Positions 9,066 to 18,926 are shown, counted from the first letter of the stretch. The stretch: 64,000 bases of DNA from Nocardia cyriacigeorgica GUH-2 (GCF_000284035.1 NC_016887.1:1178001-1242000); one strand, 5' to 3'. Notes: generated from the sequence alone by a model not told the origin. A program made the numbers and translations.

Positions 9066-10706
9066 TCACAGCGGAATGTTGCCGTGTTTCTTCGGCGGCA
9101 GGGTCACCATCTTGCGTTCGAGCAGTCGCAGCGCGGACACGATCTGACCGCGGGTGTGCGACGGCGGGATGACCGCGTCGACGTAACCGCGCTCGGCGGC
9201 GACGTAGGGGTTGACCAAGGTGTCCTCGTACTCGTTCTGCAGTTCGAGCCGCAGCGCATCGACGTCGGCGCCCTCTTTGGCGGCCTCGGCCAGCTGCTTG
9301 CGGTAGACGAATCCGACGGCCCCGGAAGCACCCATCACGGCGATCTGCGCGGTGGGCCAGGCGAGGTTCACATCGGCACCCATGTGCTTGGAACCCATGA
9401 CGTCGTAGGCGCCGCCGTAGGCCTTGCGAGTGATGATCGTGATTTTGCCCACAGTGGCCTCACCGTAGGCGTAGAGCAGCTTCGCGCCGCGCCGGATGAT
9501 GCCGTTGTATTCCTGTCCGGTGCCGGGCAGGAAGCCGGGAACATCGACCAGGGTGATGATCGGGACGTTGAACGCGTCGCAGGTGCGCACGAAGCGCGCG
9601 GCCTTCTCCGAGGCGTCGATGTCGAGGCAGCCGGCGAACTGCGTGGGCTGGTTGGCGACGATGCCGACGCTGCGGCCGTCGACCCGGCCGAAGCCGACGA
9701 TGATGTTCATCGCGCGCTCGGCCTGCACCTCGAGGAATTCGTCGTCGTCGAGCAGGCGACGGATGACCTCGTGCATGTCGTAGGGCTGGTTCGGCGAATC
9801 CGGGATCAGCGTGTCGAGCTCGAGGTCTTCTTCGGTGAGCGAGTCCTCGATGGCGCCGTCGATCGGATCGGTGGCCGGGAAGCGCGGAGCTTCGGCGCGA
9901 TTGTTGCTGGGCAGGTAGGACAGCAGATCCTTGACGTAGTCGAGGGCGTCCTGCTCGCCGGAGGCGACGTAGTGCGCGACACCGGACTTGGTCATGTGCG
10001 TGTTGGCGCCACCCAGCTCTTCCATGGTGACTTCCTCACCGGTGACCGTTTTGATGACGTCCGGGCCGGTGACGAACATCTGGCTGGTCTGGTCGACCAT
10101 CACCACGAAGTCGGTGAGCGCGGGGGAGTACACGTGACCGCCGGCGGCCGGGCCCATGATCAGCGAGATCTGCGGGATGACGCCGGAGGCCTGGATGTTG
10201 CGGTGGAAGATCTCGCCGTAGAGGCCGAGCGAGACCACACCCTCCTGAATGCGCGCGCCGGCGCCTTCGTTGATGCCGATCAGCGGGCGGCCGGTCTTCA
10301 GCGCCAGGTCCATGACCTTGACGATCTTCTCGCCGTACACCTCGCCGAGGCTGCCACCGAAGACGGTGACGTCCTGGCTGAAGATGCACACGTCGCGGCC
10401 GTCGATGGTGCCGTAACCGGTGACGACGCCGTCACCGAGCGGGCGGTTGTTCTCCAAGCCGAAGTTCACGCTGCGGTGGCGCGCCAGGGCGTCCAGCTCG
10501 ACGAAGGAGCCCTCGTCGAGCAGGGCCAGGATGCGTTCGCGGGCGGTCATCTTGCCCTTGGCGTGCACCTTGTCGACTGCGGCCTCACCCATCGGGTGCT
10601 TGGCTTCTTCCAGTCGATTCCGCAGGTCAGCCAGCTTGCCGGCGGTGGTGTGGATATCTGGGGCACCCGCCGGACCCGGCGTAGGCTGCTGCTGGACACT
10701 CGTCAT
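9066..10706 (-). CDS. accD5: Propionyl/acyl-CoA carboxylase carboxyltransferase beta subunit
   Basis: A 546-residue carboxyltransferase that passes CO2 from biotin on AccA3 to propionyl-CoA or acetyl-CoA. Length matches mycobacterial AccD5 (about 548). Crotonase-fold landmarks include the first oxyanion glycines ([13 protein letters not shown]), the C-domain [24 protein letters not shown] and the terminal KHGNIPL. The ATG at 10706 is chosen by family length and by a promoter whose -10 (TACACT) ends only 8 nt upstream. A longer in-frame extension to 10850 is not supported. It is transcribed with accE5 and maf. Confidence 0.97.
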   Translation of the reverse strand: MTSVQQQPTPGPAGAPDIHTTAGKLADLRNRLEEAKHPMGEAAVDKVHAKGKMTARERILALLDEGSFVELDALARHRSVNFGLENNRPLGDGVVTGYGTIDGRDVCIFSQDVTVFGGSLGEVYGEKIVKVMDLALKTGRPLIGINEGAGARIQEGVVSLGLYGEIFHRNIQASGVIPQISLIMGPAAGGHVYSPALTDFVVMVDQTSQMFVTGPDVIKTVTGEEVTMEELGGANTHMTKSGVAHYVASGEQDALDYVKDLLSYLPSNNRAEAPRFPATDPIDGAIEDSLTEEDLELDTLIPDSPNQPYDMHEVIRRLLDDDEFLEVQAERAMNIIVGFGRVDGRSVGIVANQPTQFAGCLDIDASEKAARFVRTCDAFNVPIITLVDVPGFLPGTGQEYNGIIRRGAKLLYAYGEATVGKITIITRKAYGGAYDVMGSKHMGADVNLAWPTAQIAVMGASGAVGFVYRKQLAEAAKEGADVDALRLELQNEYEDTLVNPYVAAERGYVDAVIPPSHTRGQIVSALRLLERKMVTLPPKKHGNIPL

Positions 10707-10744
10707 GGGTTCGGAGTGTAACCAGTGCCAGTACCGCCTGTTAA
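10707..10744 (-). promoter_or_regulatory. accD5 promoter, probably leaderless
   Basis: On the minus strand TTAACA (10744-10739) and TACACT (10720-10715) form a -35/-10 pair with an 18-bp spacer. The -10 ends 8 nt before the accD5 ATG, so transcription would start at or next to the initiation codon. Confidence 0.6.
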
Positions 10745-10878
10745 CCCAGGAAGGGCTACCGGTCAGTAAAAAACCGCAGGTGGGCACGGGGGTGGGGCGA
10801 AAAATCGGTTTCTTTCCCAATGGGCGCCGCAATACCCTGTGAGCATTCATTTTTCGAGCTCAGGGGAGGAGAGCGAGC

Positions 10879-11082
10879 ATGTGGGAGTGGAGCAGAACGG
10901 TGGCCGAACACGCGTCCGCCGCGGCGTTCACCCAACCGGTCGCGGAGCCGGAACCGACGTTCACCGAAGTGGCGGCGACGGCAGAATCCGGATTCACCGC
11001 GGAGGCTGCCGAGGGGGAGATCGGGGGCGTGTCCGCGATGCGACGGGCGGCGCGTCCGGGCGAATACGATCTCGCGGGGTAG
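10879..11082 (+). CDS. Small protein of unknown function
   Basis: A 67-residue frame beginning MWEWSRTVAEHAS. GGGGAGGAG lies about 8-10 nt upstream and third positions are strongly G/C, both in favour of translation. The product is acidic and Ala/Glu/Pro-rich with no Cys and no membrane segment. I recognise no family. It sits between divergent accD5 and co-directional birA, 28 nt before the latter. Confidence 0.5.
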   Translation: MWEWSRTVAEHASAAAFTQPVAEPEPTFTEVAATAESGFTAEAAEGEIGGVSAMRRAARPGEYDLAG

Positions 11083-11110
11083 CTGCGCCGACGGCGAGTA
11101 GCCTGCGCAT

Positions 11111-11908
11111 GTGCACAGGCCACCGTTGGATGCAGAGCAGTTGCGGCGCGATATCGCCGGCGACGACCAGTTGTCGTTCTATCGCGAGATCGAGGTGGTG
11201 GAGACGACCGGATCCACCAACGCCGATCTGATCGCCCGGGCGGCCGACCCGGATCTCGACCGCGTCGCTTTGCTTGCCGAGGCGCAGGAACAGGGGCGCG
11301 GCAGGCATGCCCGGGTGTGGGTGAGCCCGCCGCGCGCGCAGATAGCGTTGTCGGTGCTGGTGCGGCTGCCGGGGATCGATCCATCCGCCCTCGGCTGGCT
11401 ACCCCTGTTGACGGGAGTCGCGGTGGTGGACGCGCTGCGAGAGACGGCCTCGGTGCCCGCCACCCTCAAGTGGCCCAATGACGTCTTGATCGAGGGCCGC
11501 AAGGTGGCGGGCATCCTCGCCGAGGTCGCGGCGAGCGGGGCCGAACCAGCGGTGGTGGTCGGCATCGGGCTGAATGTGAGCCTCGCCGAGGACGAATTGC
11601 CCGTCCCGCATGCCACCTCGCTGACGCTGGCCGGTGCGGCCGTCACCGACCGCACCGCGCTGGCCCGTTCGATCCTCACCGAATTCGCCCGCCGGATGGA
11701 CGCCTGGCGCGAAGAGGGTTGGGCCGTCCCGCATCTGGCGGCCGCCTACCGCGAGCGGTGCGCGACGCTCGGTGCCCGGGTGCGCGCCGCGCTGCCCGGT
11801 GGGAAGACGCTCACCGGGGTGGCCACCGATGTCGACGACGCGGGCCGGCTACTGATCGGCGATCAGGCGGTCTCGGCCGGCGACGTCACCCATCTGCGTC
11901 CGGAATAA
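11111..11908 (+). CDS. birA: Biotin--[acetyl-CoA-carboxylase] ligase
   Basis: A 265-residue biotin-protein ligase that makes biotinyl-AMP and attaches biotin to the lysine of AccA3 and other carriers. Key motifs are TGSTN (about residue 35), GRGRHARVW (biotinyl-AMP loop), LKWPNDVL, KVAGIL and GIGLNV, then a C-terminal SH3-like domain. There is no N-terminal helix-turn-helix, so it is a group I ligase without repressor function. The GTG start has TAGCCT 6 nt upstream (11099-11104), a leaderless layout. Position next to accD5 matches mycobacteria. Confidence 0.95.
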   Translation: MHRPPLDAEQLRRDIAGDDQLSFYREIEVVETTGSTNADLIARAADPDLDRVALLAEAQEQGRGRHARVWVSPPRAQIALSVLVRLPGIDPSALGWLPLLTGVAVVDALRETASVPATLKWPNDVLIEGRKVAGILAEVAASGAEPAVVVGIGLNVSLAEDELPVPHATSLTLAGAAVTDRTALARSILTEFARRMDAWREEGWAVPHLAAAYRERCATLGARVRAALPGGKTLTGVATDVDDAGRLLIGDQAVSAGDVTHLRPE

Positions 11909-12020
11909 CGCGATCCGGCCGCTGAACTCGTTGCGGTCGAGCGAGTTCCACCCCACAGCCCGTCTCGACACCCCGCCGGACGCCGATCGTTTCGCCGGTC
12001 CGAGCGGTAGGGTTCGGCAC

Positions 12021-12548
12021 ATGGGTTATCCGGAGGACGTCCTGGCGCCCGACGAAGAGCTGATACTGCATCGCCATCCGCATTGGAAGATGCTGTTCTG
12101 GCCCGTCGTCACGTTGATCGTCGCCACCGCGGTGGCCGGCTTCGCCGGTGGGGTGGCCTACCGCAACACCGAGACGCCCGGCCGATCGATCCTGCTGCTG
12201 GTGATCTTCCTGGTCTGGCTGTTCCTCGTGATCTGGCGCTGTGTCGTGCCGCTGATCAGCTGGAAGTCGACACATTTCATCATCACCCAGCGGCGCGTGC
12301 TGGTGCGTCAGGGCGTGATCACCCACACCGGTATCGACATCCCGATGAGCCGCATCTCCAGCGTCCAGTTCCGACACGGGCTGTTCGACCGCCTGCTCGG
12401 CACCGGCACGCTGATCATCGGCTCCTCCTCGGAGGAACCGCTCGAATACGACGACATCCCGGCGGTGCAGCAGGTGCACGCGCTGCTCTACCACCAGGTG
12501 TTCGAGGTCGAGCGCGGCCACCGTGACGATCTGCACGGCTACCGGTGA
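12021..12548 (+). CDS. PH-domain (YdbT-like) membrane protein
   Basis: A 175-residue inner-membrane protein with two hydrophobic segments (MLFWPVVTLIVATAVAGFAG and ILLLVIFLVWLFLVIW) followed by a bacterial PH domain. The domain shows ITQRRVLVRQGVI, DIPMSRISSVQF and GTLIIGSSS, the usual bPH2 strands. Function is unknown; the family is often said to take part in membrane-stress responses. The ATG at 12021 is chosen over the longer frame because TAGGGT (12008-12013) ends 7 nt upstream. An orthologue lies between birA and gtrA in mycobacteria. Confidence 0.88.
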   Translation: MGYPEDVLAPDEELILHRHPHWKMLFWPVVTLIVATAVAGFAGGVAYRNTETPGRSILLLVIFLVWLFLVIWRCVVPLISWKSTHFIITQRRVLVRQGVITHTGIDIPMSRISSVQFRHGLFDRLLGTGTLIIGSSSEEPLEYDDIPAVQQVHALLYHQVFEVERGHRDDLHGYR

Positions 12549-12588
12549 GCGCCGCGCCCGTCGCCGCGCCGGTCCGTAATCTTGCTCT

Positions 12589-13266
12589 ATGACCGCTGTA
12601 CTGCTGGCCGAGGACGATGAGGCCATCGCCGCGCCGCTCTCGCGCGCGCTGGGCCGGGAGGGCTACTCGGTCACCGTCGAACGCTTCGGCCCGGCGGTGC
12701 TGCGCCGCGCGCTCGAGGGCAACCACGATCTGCTGATCCTCGATCTCGGGCTGCCCGGCATGGACGGGCTCGAGGTGTGCCGTCAGGTGCGCGCGCGGGG
12801 CGCCGACCTGGCCGTGCTGATGTTGACCGCGCGCACCGACGAGGTCGATTTCGTGGTCGGGCTCGACGCGGGCGCCGACGACTATGTGGGCAAACCGTTC
12901 CGGCTGGCCGAACTGCTGGCCCGGGTGCGAGCGCTGTTGCGGCGCAGCGGAATCGGTGACGATTCGGTCGAGGTCGGCGGTATCCGGCTGGAGCCGGCGG
13001 CGCGGCGGGTGCTGGTCAACGGCGTCGAGGTGGGCCTGGCCAACAAGGAGTACGAGCTGCTCAAGGTGCTCATCGACCGGGCCGGCCAGGTGGTGTCGCG
13101 GGACACGATCCTGCGTGAGGTGTGGGGCGATGCCGAGCTGCGCGGCTCCAAGACCCTCGATATGCACATGTCCTGGCTGCGCCGCAAGATCGGCGACGAG
13201 GGCCCGATGGCCGAGCGGCGCATCGTCACCGTGCGCGGTGTCGGCTTCCGGCTGAACACCGACTGA
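12589..13266 (+). CDS. OmpR-family two-component response regulator
   Basis: A 225-residue regulator with an N-terminal receiver domain (acidic pocket AEDDE, phospho-acceptor Asp52 in LILDLGLPG, Lys in VGKPF) and a C-terminal winged helix (LANKEYELLKVLIDRAGQVVS, RGVGFRL). TAATCT (12577-12582) ends 6 nt before the ATG. The kinase gene begins 1 nt after the stop, so the two form an operon and a cognate pair. The signal sensed is unknown. Confidence 0.95.
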   Translation: MTAVLLAEDDEAIAAPLSRALGREGYSVTVERFGPAVLRRALEGNHDLLILDLGLPGMDGLEVCRQVRARGADLAVLMLTARTDEVDFVVGLDAGADDYVGKPFRLAELLARVRALLRRSGIGDDSVEVGGIRLEPAARRVLVNGVEVGLANKEYELLKVLIDRAGQVVSRDTILREVWGDAELRGSKTLDMHMSWLRRKIGDEGPMAERRIVTVRGVGFRLNTD

Positions 13267-13267
13267 C

Positions 13268-14578
13268 GTGCGGCGCCGGATTCTGCGGTCGATGCTGACC
13301 GTGCTCATGCTCACCACGGTCGCGCTCGGCGTACCGCTGACCTACACCGCGTGGCTGTGGGTCGAAGACATCACCCGCAACGATCTGCAGAACCGGCTCG
13401 AGCGGATCGCGGTGGAGGTGATCGCCCAGGAACGCGAGGACGGCCGGGTGCACGACGGCCTCGACCTGCGCACGGTGCGTCCGCTGGTGCCCGACGACGG
13501 CAAGCTCACCATCATCTATCCGGCGCCGCACGACAACGCCTCGCAGGTCGATATCGGCCCGGAGCGGGTGCAGGATCCGCTGCTGGAATCGCTGTCGATG
13601 GGGGCGTCGGGGTCGTTGCGGCTGGAGGTGCCGTCGGCGCCGATGCATGCCAGGCAGCGTCAGGCCGTCGCGGTGGTCGGGCTGGCCGTGCTGGCCTCGC
13701 TCAGCGCCGCAGTGGCGGTGGCGGTGGTGACCGCGCGCCGGGTCGCCGATCCGCTGCGCGATGTGGCGGCCCGCGCGGCCCGGCTGGCCATGGGCGATTT
13801 CCGCCCCGATCCGCGCAGGCATGGCATCGCCGAACTGGACCGGGTCTCCGATGTGCTGGATTCGGCGACCGTGGAGATCGCCGGGCGGCTGCAACGTGAG
13901 CACGCGCTGGTGGCCGACGTCTCCCATCAGCTGCGCAGCCGCCTGACCGCCGTGCGGTTGCGCCTGGACGAGTTGTCGGCCCACCACGATCCGGATGTGG
14001 TGCACGAGGCCGAGGAGGCGATGGCGCAGGTCGACCGGCTCACCGAGGCCATCGATGATCTGGTGCGCGCCTCCCGCGACGAGGACGCCACCGACCGCGA
14101 CCCGGTGCCGGTGATGGACGAGCTGCGCGGCATCGTCGCCGAATGGAACCACCCCTTCACCGAGGCCGGGCGCACACTGCAATTGATCGGCGACGAGCAG
14201 TTACGCGCCCCGATCACCGGTTCCCGGTTGCGCGAAGCGGTCGCGGTGCTGATCGACAACGCGCTGATGCACGGCGGCGGCACCTGCACGGTGTCGGTGC
14301 GCACGGTGCGCCCGGGCGGGGATCGGGAGCCGCTGGTGTGTGTGGAGATCGCCGACGAGGGCGACGGTGTCAGCGATGAGCTGGCCCCGCACATCTTCGA
14401 TCGGGGCTTCTCCGGCGCCGGCTCGACCGGTGTGGGGCTGGCGCTGGCGCGGGCGTTGATCGAGGCCGACGGCGGGCGGCTGGAGCTGCAGCGCCGCAGG
14501 CCGGCATTGTTCGCGGTGTTCCTGGGAGCGCCGACGGTGGCGCGTCAGGCCAATGGAGTAGTGGGCGAACCGAGGTAG
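13268..14578 (+). CDS. Sensor histidine kinase
   Basis: A 436-residue membrane kinase. An N-terminal membrane segment (about 7-27), an extracytoplasmic part of about 110 residues and a second membrane segment (about 136-156, VVGLAVLASLSAAVAVAVV) lead into HAMP (RVADPLRDVA). The phospho-accepting His220 lies in ADVSHQLRSRL; many homologues read SHQLRTPL. ATP-site elements are LIDNALMHGG and IADEGDGV, with GSTGVGLALA. The GTG start follows the regulator stop directly. It should phosphorylate the response regulator just upstream. Confidence 0.93.
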   Translation: MRRRILRSMLTVLMLTTVALGVPLTYTAWLWVEDITRNDLQNRLERIAVEVIAQEREDGRVHDGLDLRTVRPLVPDDGKLTIIYPAPHDNASQVDIGPERVQDPLLESLSMGASGSLRLEVPSAPMHARQRQAVAVVGLAVLASLSAAVAVAVVTARRVADPLRDVAARAARLAMGDFRPDPRRHGIAELDRVSDVLDSATVEIAGRLQREHALVADVSHQLRSRLTAVRLRLDELSAHHDPDVVHEAEEAMAQVDRLTEAIDDLVRASRDEDATDRDPVPVMDELRGIVAEWNHPFTEAGRTLQLIGDEQLRAPITGSRLREAVAVLIDNALMHGGGTCTVSVRTVRPGGDREPLVCVEIADEGDGVSDELAPHIFDRGFSGAGSTGVGLALARALIEADGGRLELQRRRPALFAVFLGAPTVARQANGVVGEPR

Positions 14579-14581
14579 GAC

Positions 14582-15130
14582 TCAGCCCTGGTGACCGAGC
14601 CGGCGCTCTTCCTCGACGAGTTCTTCGAACTCTTCCATGATCTGTTCCATCTCATCGGGGAACACCCAGCGCCGCATGGCCCAGAAGCGGAACGCCATCT
14701 GCAGCAGGTTGCCGATGATGTAGGCGCTGACGAAGTCGGCGATGTTCTCCACCAGGAAGCTGACATCGGGCTGGCGCAGGTGGAACACATAGCTGGAGAT
14801 CCACAGCGGGACGAAGCTCAGCACCACGCCCACGCCGCTGACGCCGAAGAACAACAGCGCCTCATGATGACGCTCACGTCCGCCGCGGTTCTTGAACGAC
14901 CATTCCCGGTTCAGGATGTAGGAGGCGATCACCGCGATCACACCCGCGATGATCTTCGCGGTGACCGGCTTCTCGGCCAGTACCGTCCACTTCAAGGCGT
15001 AGAAGATGCCGCTGTCGATGACGAATGTGGTCGCGCCGACGATCGCGAACTTGATCAGCTCACGGTGGCGATACGCGATCTCCTGCGCAGGCTTGGGAAG
15101 GACGCTGACCACGTCGTCGACGAATGACAC
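14582..15130 (-). CDS. GtrA-family membrane protein
   Basis: A 182-residue protein with four predicted membrane helices, including FAIVGATTFVIDSGIFYAL and IIAGVIAVIASYILNREWSF; the NREWSF motif is characteristic of GtrA. GtrA proteins are thought to help move lipid-linked sugars across the membrane for cell-wall glycan assembly. The charged Glu-rich C-terminus (EEFEELVEEERR) is cytoplasmic. The GTG start has TACACT 8 nt upstream (15139-15144, minus strand). It is divergent from purK and convergent with the kinase gene. Confidence 0.92.
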   Translation of the reverse strand: MSFVDDVVSVLPKPAQEIAYRHRELIKFAIVGATTFVIDSGIFYALKWTVLAEKPVTAKIIAGVIAVIASYILNREWSFKNRGGRERHHEALLFFGVSGVGVVLSFVPLWISSYVFHLRQPDVSFLVENIADFVSAYIIGNLLQMAFRFWAMRRWVFPDEMEQIMEEFEELVEEERRLGHQG

Positions 15131-15169
15131 AAGGCCCGAGTGTACCGGTAGCGGTCATTCGCACCGGAC

Positions 15170-16390
15170 ATGACAGTATTGACCGACGTGAGCGCACGTT
15201 CCTTCGATCCTTCGGCAATGCCGACCGTCACCATGATCGGCGGTGGCCAGCTCGCGCGCATGACGCACCAGGCCGCCATCGCATTGGGCCAGCGCCTGCG
15301 GGTTCTCGCCGAGCAGCCCGGCGATCCGGCCGCGCAGGTCAGCCCCGACGTCGTCCTCGGTAGCCACACCGACCTGGCCGCGCTGCGGGCCGCCGCCGTC
15401 GGCTCGCACGCGCTGACCTTCGATCACGAGCATGTGCCGACCGAGCACCTCGAGACGCTGGTCGCCGAGGGCGTGAACGTCCAGCCGCCGCCGTCGGCGC
15501 TGCTCTACGCCCAGGACAAGCTGGCCATGCGCACCAAGCTGTCGAGTATGGGGCTGCCGGTGCCGGCGTTCGTGGAGGTCACCGAGCCCGCTGATGCGCT
15601 GAAGTTCGGCGCCGAACAGGGCTGGCCGATCGTCATCAAGGCGGTGCGCGGCGGCTACGACGGGCGCGGGGTGTGGATGCCCGCTGACGCCGCCGAGGCC
15701 GAGCGGATCGTCACCGACCAGCTCGCGCACGGGGTGCGGCTGCTGGCCGAGGCCCGGGTGGACCTGAAGCGTGAGCTGTCGGCGATGGTGGCGCGCTCGC
15801 CGTTCGGGCAGGCCGCGACGTGGCCGGTGGTGGAGACCGTGCAGCGCAAGGGTCAGTGCGCGGTCGTCATCGCGCCGGCTCCGGAGCTGCCGGAGCAGAT
15901 CGGCGCCGAGGCCGAGACCATGGCGCTCGCGCTGGCCAGCGAACTCGGTGTGGTCGGCGCGATGGCGGTGGAGCTGTTCGAGACCCACGACGGCACGCTG
16001 CTGATCAACGAGCTGGCCATGCGTCCGCACAATTCCGGGCACTGGGGCATGGACGGCGCCCGCACCGGTCAATTCGAACAGCATCTGCGCGCGGTGCTCG
16101 ACTACCCGCTCGGCGACACCAGCCCGCTGGCGCCGGTCACGGTGATGGCGAATATCCTCGGCGCGCCCGAGGCACCCGCCATGTCGATGGACGAGCGGCT
16201 GCATCACTTGTTCGCCCGGATGCCGGATGCGAAGGTGCACCTGTATGGCAAGGGGGAGCGCCCGGATCGCAAGATCGGGCATGTGAACGTGCTGGGTGAC
16301 GATGTCGCCACGGTGCGGGAGAAGGCCGAGTGGGCGGCGCATTGGATGTCGCACGCCGTATGGACCGACGGATGGGATCCGCATGAGTGA
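15170..16390 (+). CDS. purK: N5-carboxyaminoimidazole ribonucleotide synthase
   Basis: A 406-residue ATP-grasp enzyme of purine synthesis that joins AIR and bicarbonate. It has the N-terminal GGGQLARM loop, the ATP-binding [11 protein letters not shown] and the C-terminal [17 protein letters not shown] metal/ATP signature. The ATG at 15170 adds a short tail before [11 protein letters not shown]; a GTG at 15188 is a possible alternative. The stop overlaps the purE start by 8 nt, so PurK and PurE are translationally coupled. Confidence 0.96.
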   Translation: MTVLTDVSARSFDPSAMPTVTMIGGGQLARMTHQAAIALGQRLRVLAEQPGDPAAQVSPDVVLGSHTDLAALRAAAVGSHALTFDHEHVPTEHLETLVAEGVNVQPPPSALLYAQDKLAMRTKLSSMGLPVPAFVEVTEPADALKFGAEQGWPIVIKAVRGGYDGRGVWMPADAAEAERIVTDQLAHGVRLLAEARVDLKRELSAMVARSPFGQAATWPVVETVQRKGQCAVVIAPAPELPEQIGAEAETMALALASELGVVGAMAVELFETHDGTLLINELAMRPHNSGHWGMDGARTGQFEQHLRAVLDYPLGDTSPLAPVTVMANILGAPEAPAMSMDERLHHLFARMPDAKVHLYGKGERPDRKIGHVNVLGDDVATVREKAEWAAHWMSHAVWTDGWDPHE

Positions 16391-16892
16391 GCAGCAGGGC
16401 CCGGCAGTCGGCCTGATCATGGGCAGCGACTCCGACTGGCCGACCATGGAGGCCGCCGCCGAGGCGCTGGCCGAGTTCGGGATCCGCTTCGAGGTCGGCG
16501 TGGTGTCGGCGCACCGCACCCCGCAGCGCATGCTCGACTACGCCCGCGACGCGGCCGGGCGCGGCATCAAGGTCATCATCGCCGGGGCGGGCGGTGCCGC
16601 GCACCTGCCCGGCATGGTCGCCTCGGCGACACCGCTGCCGGTGATCGGCGTCCCGGTCCCGCTGAAATATCTCGACGGCATGGACTCGCTGCTGTCCATC
16701 GTGCAGATGCCCGCCGGTGTCCCGGTCGCCACCGTCTCCATCGGCGGTGCCCGTAACGCCGGCCTGCTCGCCGCCCGCATCCTCGCCGCCCACGACCCGG
16801 CCCTGCTCGAGCGCATGCGGCAGTTCCAGGCCGGACTCGAGCAGATGGTGCTGGACAAGGACGAGGCGCTGCGCCGCAAGCTGCTCGGCTGA
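16383..16892 (+). CDS. purE: N5-carboxyaminoimidazole ribonucleotide mutase
   Basis: A 169-residue enzyme that converts N5-CAIR to CAIR, the step after PurK. Motifs are [10 protein letters not shown] (phosphate/ribose site), SAHRTP and [10 protein letters not shown], all typical of class I PurE, and the length fits. The ATG at 16383 lies inside the purK end. The downstream TetR gene begins 32 nt later, probably from its own promoter. Confidence 0.97.
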   Translation: MSEQQGPAVGLIMGSDSDWPTMEAAAEALAEFGIRFEVGVVSAHRTPQRMLDYARDAAGRGIKVIIAGAGGAAHLPGMVASATPLPVIGVPVPLKYLDGMDSLLSIVQMPAGVPVATVSIGGARNAGLLAARILAAHDPALLERMRQFQAGLEQMVLDKDEALRRKLLG

Positions 16893-16924
16893 GCACTCGG
16901 CCCGGTCCTCGATACGGTGAAACG

Positions 16925-17608
16925 ATGACGACCGACGAGACGGCGCGGGTCACAGCGGGAGACGACACCGTTCGGTTCCGCTTGGCCGTAGTGGATGTGG
17001 CCCTGCGATTGTTCGCCGAACAGGGGTATGAGTCGACGTCGGTGGATGCGATCGCCGAGGCGGCGGGTATCTCGCGGCGCACGTTCTTCCGGCAGTTCCG
17101 GTCCAAGGAAGATGTGATCTTCGCCGATCACGAGGCGCAGCTGGCGGCGGCGGGGGAGTACCTGGCGGCCAGCGACGAGGACCCGTGGGACGCGGTGTGC
17201 TCGGCGGTGGTCGGCGTGTTCGAGCGGTTCACGCAGTGGCGGGATATCGCCGCGCGCCGGTATCGGGTGGTGCGGCGGGTGCCCGCGTTGCGGGAGCGCG
17301 AGATCGTGACGGTGTTCCGGTACGAGCGGTTGTTCACCGATTTCCTGCGCGAACGGCTGCCGGAGGCCTCGGATCTGGCGCGGGTGCAGTTCACCGCCGC
17401 GGTCACCGCGACGCACAACTATCTGTTGCGGCGCATGGTGCGCGGGGAATCCGATGCCGGCGCGGCCGATCTGCGGGTCGAGCTGGCCGCGATTCCGCGC
17501 GGTGCGCAGCGGCCGGGGTCCGACGAGCTGGTGCTCGCGGTGTTCCCGCGCGATCTGCCGCCGCGCCGGGTCGCCGATCTGCTCGAACGCCGTCTCGGTA
17601 ATCTGTGA
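16925..17608 (+). CDS. TetR-family transcriptional regulator
   Basis: A 227-residue regulator. The N-terminal helix-turn-helix reads VDAIAEAAGISRRTFFRQFRSKED; the rest is an all-helical ligand domain with no assigned ligand. TACGGT (16913-16918) ends 6 nt before the ATG. It is followed by a 157-bp gap holding two copies of a GGCACTGAGTGCC-type palindrome before the fadE25-like gene, so control of that acyl-CoA dehydrogenase is the best guess. Neighbouring purE is probably unrelated in function. Confidence 0.92.
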   Translation: MTTDETARVTAGDDTVRFRLAVVDVALRLFAEQGYESTSVDAIAEAAGISRRTFFRQFRSKEDVIFADHEAQLAAAGEYLAASDEDPWDAVCSAVVGVFERFTQWRDIAARRYRVVRRVPALREREIVTVFRYERLFTDFLRERLPEASDLARVQFTAAVTATHNYLLRRMVRGESDAGAADLRVELAAIPRGAQRPGSDELVLAVFPRDLPPRRVADLLERRLGNL

Positions 17609-17628
17609 CCAGCCACACAGCTGATTCT

Positions 17629-17706
17629 GACACTCAGTGCCACGCGGTACCTCCCGGTCGCGCGAGTTCGGCGCGTATACTCGGCAACGACGTGGCACTG
17701 AGTGCC
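17629..17706 (+). promoter_or_regulatory. Paired operator bracketing the fadE25 promoter
   Basis: A perfect 13-bp palindrome GGCACTGAGTGCC lies at 17694-17706. A second copy in inverted orientation (GACACTCAGTGCC, 17629-17641) shares 14 matching bases (CACTCAGTGCCACG) with the complement of the first. The centres are 65 bp apart. TATACT at 17676-17681 is a good -10 between them, so binding at both could block the promoter or loop it. The TetR protein encoded just upstream is the likely ligand. Confidence 0.65.
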
Positions 17707-17765
17707 GGACCAATCTGTGTGTCTGGAAAGGACCGCAGCTTTTCACACGACCAGGAGCGTGCCCG

Positions 17766-18926
17766 ATGGCGGGAAACCCCGATTTCGACCTGTTCAAGCT
17801 CGAGGACTTCCACGATGAGCTGCGTGCGGCCATCCGCGGCCTGGCCGAGAAGGAGATCGCGCCGCACGCCAAGGACGTCGACGGCAACGCCCGCTTCCCC
17901 GAAGAGGCGCTGAGCGCGCTCAACGCGGCCGGCTTCAACGCCGTGCACGTGCCCGAGGCCTACGGTGGCCAGGGCGCGGACTCGGTCGCCACCTGCATCG
18001 TCATCGAAGAGGTCGCCCGCGTCTGCGGTTCCTCCTCGCTGATCCCCGCGGTCAACAAGCTCGGCACCATGGGCCTGATCCTCAACGGCTCCGAGGAGCT
18101 GAAGCAGAAGGTGCTGCCCGACATCGTCAACGGTGAGATGGCCTCCTACGCGCTGTCCGAGCGTGAGGCCGGCTCCGACGCGGCGAGCATGCGCACCCGC
18201 GCCAAGCAGGACGGCGACGACTGGGTCATCAACGGCTCCAAGTGCTGGATCACCAACGGCGGCAAGTCGTCCTGGTACACCGTGATGGCCGTGACCGACG
18301 CCGACAAGGGCGCCAACGGCATCTCGGCGTTCATGGTGCACAAGGACGACGAAGGCTTCGTCGTCGGCCCGCTCGAGCACAAGCTGGGCATCAAGGGTTC
18401 GCCCACCGCCGAGCTCTACTTCGAGAACTGTCGCGTTCCCGGCGACCGGATGATCGGCGCGCCGGGCACCGGTTTCAAGACCGCGCTGCAGACCCTCGAC
18501 CACACCCGTCCCACCATCGGCGCGCAGGCCGTCGGCCTGGCCCAGGGCGCGCTGGACGCGGCCATCGCCTACACCAAGGACCGCAAGCAGTTCGGTAAGG
18601 CCATCGCCGACTTCCAGAACACCCAGTTCATGCTGGCCGACATGGCGATGAAGGTGGAAGCGGCCCGCCTGATGGTCTACACCTCGGCCGCCCGCGCCGA
18701 GCGTGGCGAGCAGAACCTCGGCTTCATCTCCGCCGCGGCCAAGTGCTTCGCCTCCGATGTGGCCATGGAAGTCACCACCAACGCCGTCCAGCTCTTCGGC
18801 GGCGCCGGCTACACCACCGACTTCCCGGTGGAGCGGATGATGCGCGACGCGAAGATCACCCAGATCTACGAGGGCACCAACCAGATCCAGCGCCTGGTCA
18901 TGAGCCGCGCCCTGCTCAAGGGCTGA
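17766..18926 (+). CDS. fadE25: Acyl-CoA dehydrogenase (FadE25-like)
   Basis: A 386-residue FAD enzyme that introduces the alpha-beta double bond into acyl-CoA. Domain order is the helical N-domain, the FAD-contact strand segment (SEREAGSDAASM, WITNGG), and a C-domain with DRKQFGKAIADFQ, LFGGAGYTTDFPVERMMRD and the catalytic-Glu motif QIYEGTNQIQR. The ATG at 17766 is supported by AGGAG upstream and by family length (about 389). A strong terminator follows. In mycobacteria the orthologue also lies beside purE. Confidence 0.95.
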   Translation: MAGNPDFDLFKLEDFHDELRAAIRGLAEKEIAPHAKDVDGNARFPEEALSALNAAGFNAVHVPEAYGGQGADSVATCIVIEEVARVCGSSSLIPAVNKLGTMGLILNGSEELKQKVLPDIVNGEMASYALSEREAGSDAASMRTRAKQDGDDWVINGSKCWITNGGKSSWYTVMAVTDADKGANGISAFMVHKDDEGFVVGPLEHKLGIKGSPTAELYFENCRVPGDRMIGAPGTGFKTALQTLDHTRPTIGAQAVGLAQGALDAAIAYTKDRKQFGKAIADFQNTQFMLADMAMKVEAARLMVYTSAARAERGEQNLGFISAAAKCFASDVAMEVTTNAVQLFGGAGYTTDFPVERMMRDAKITQIYEGTNQIQRLVMSRALLKG

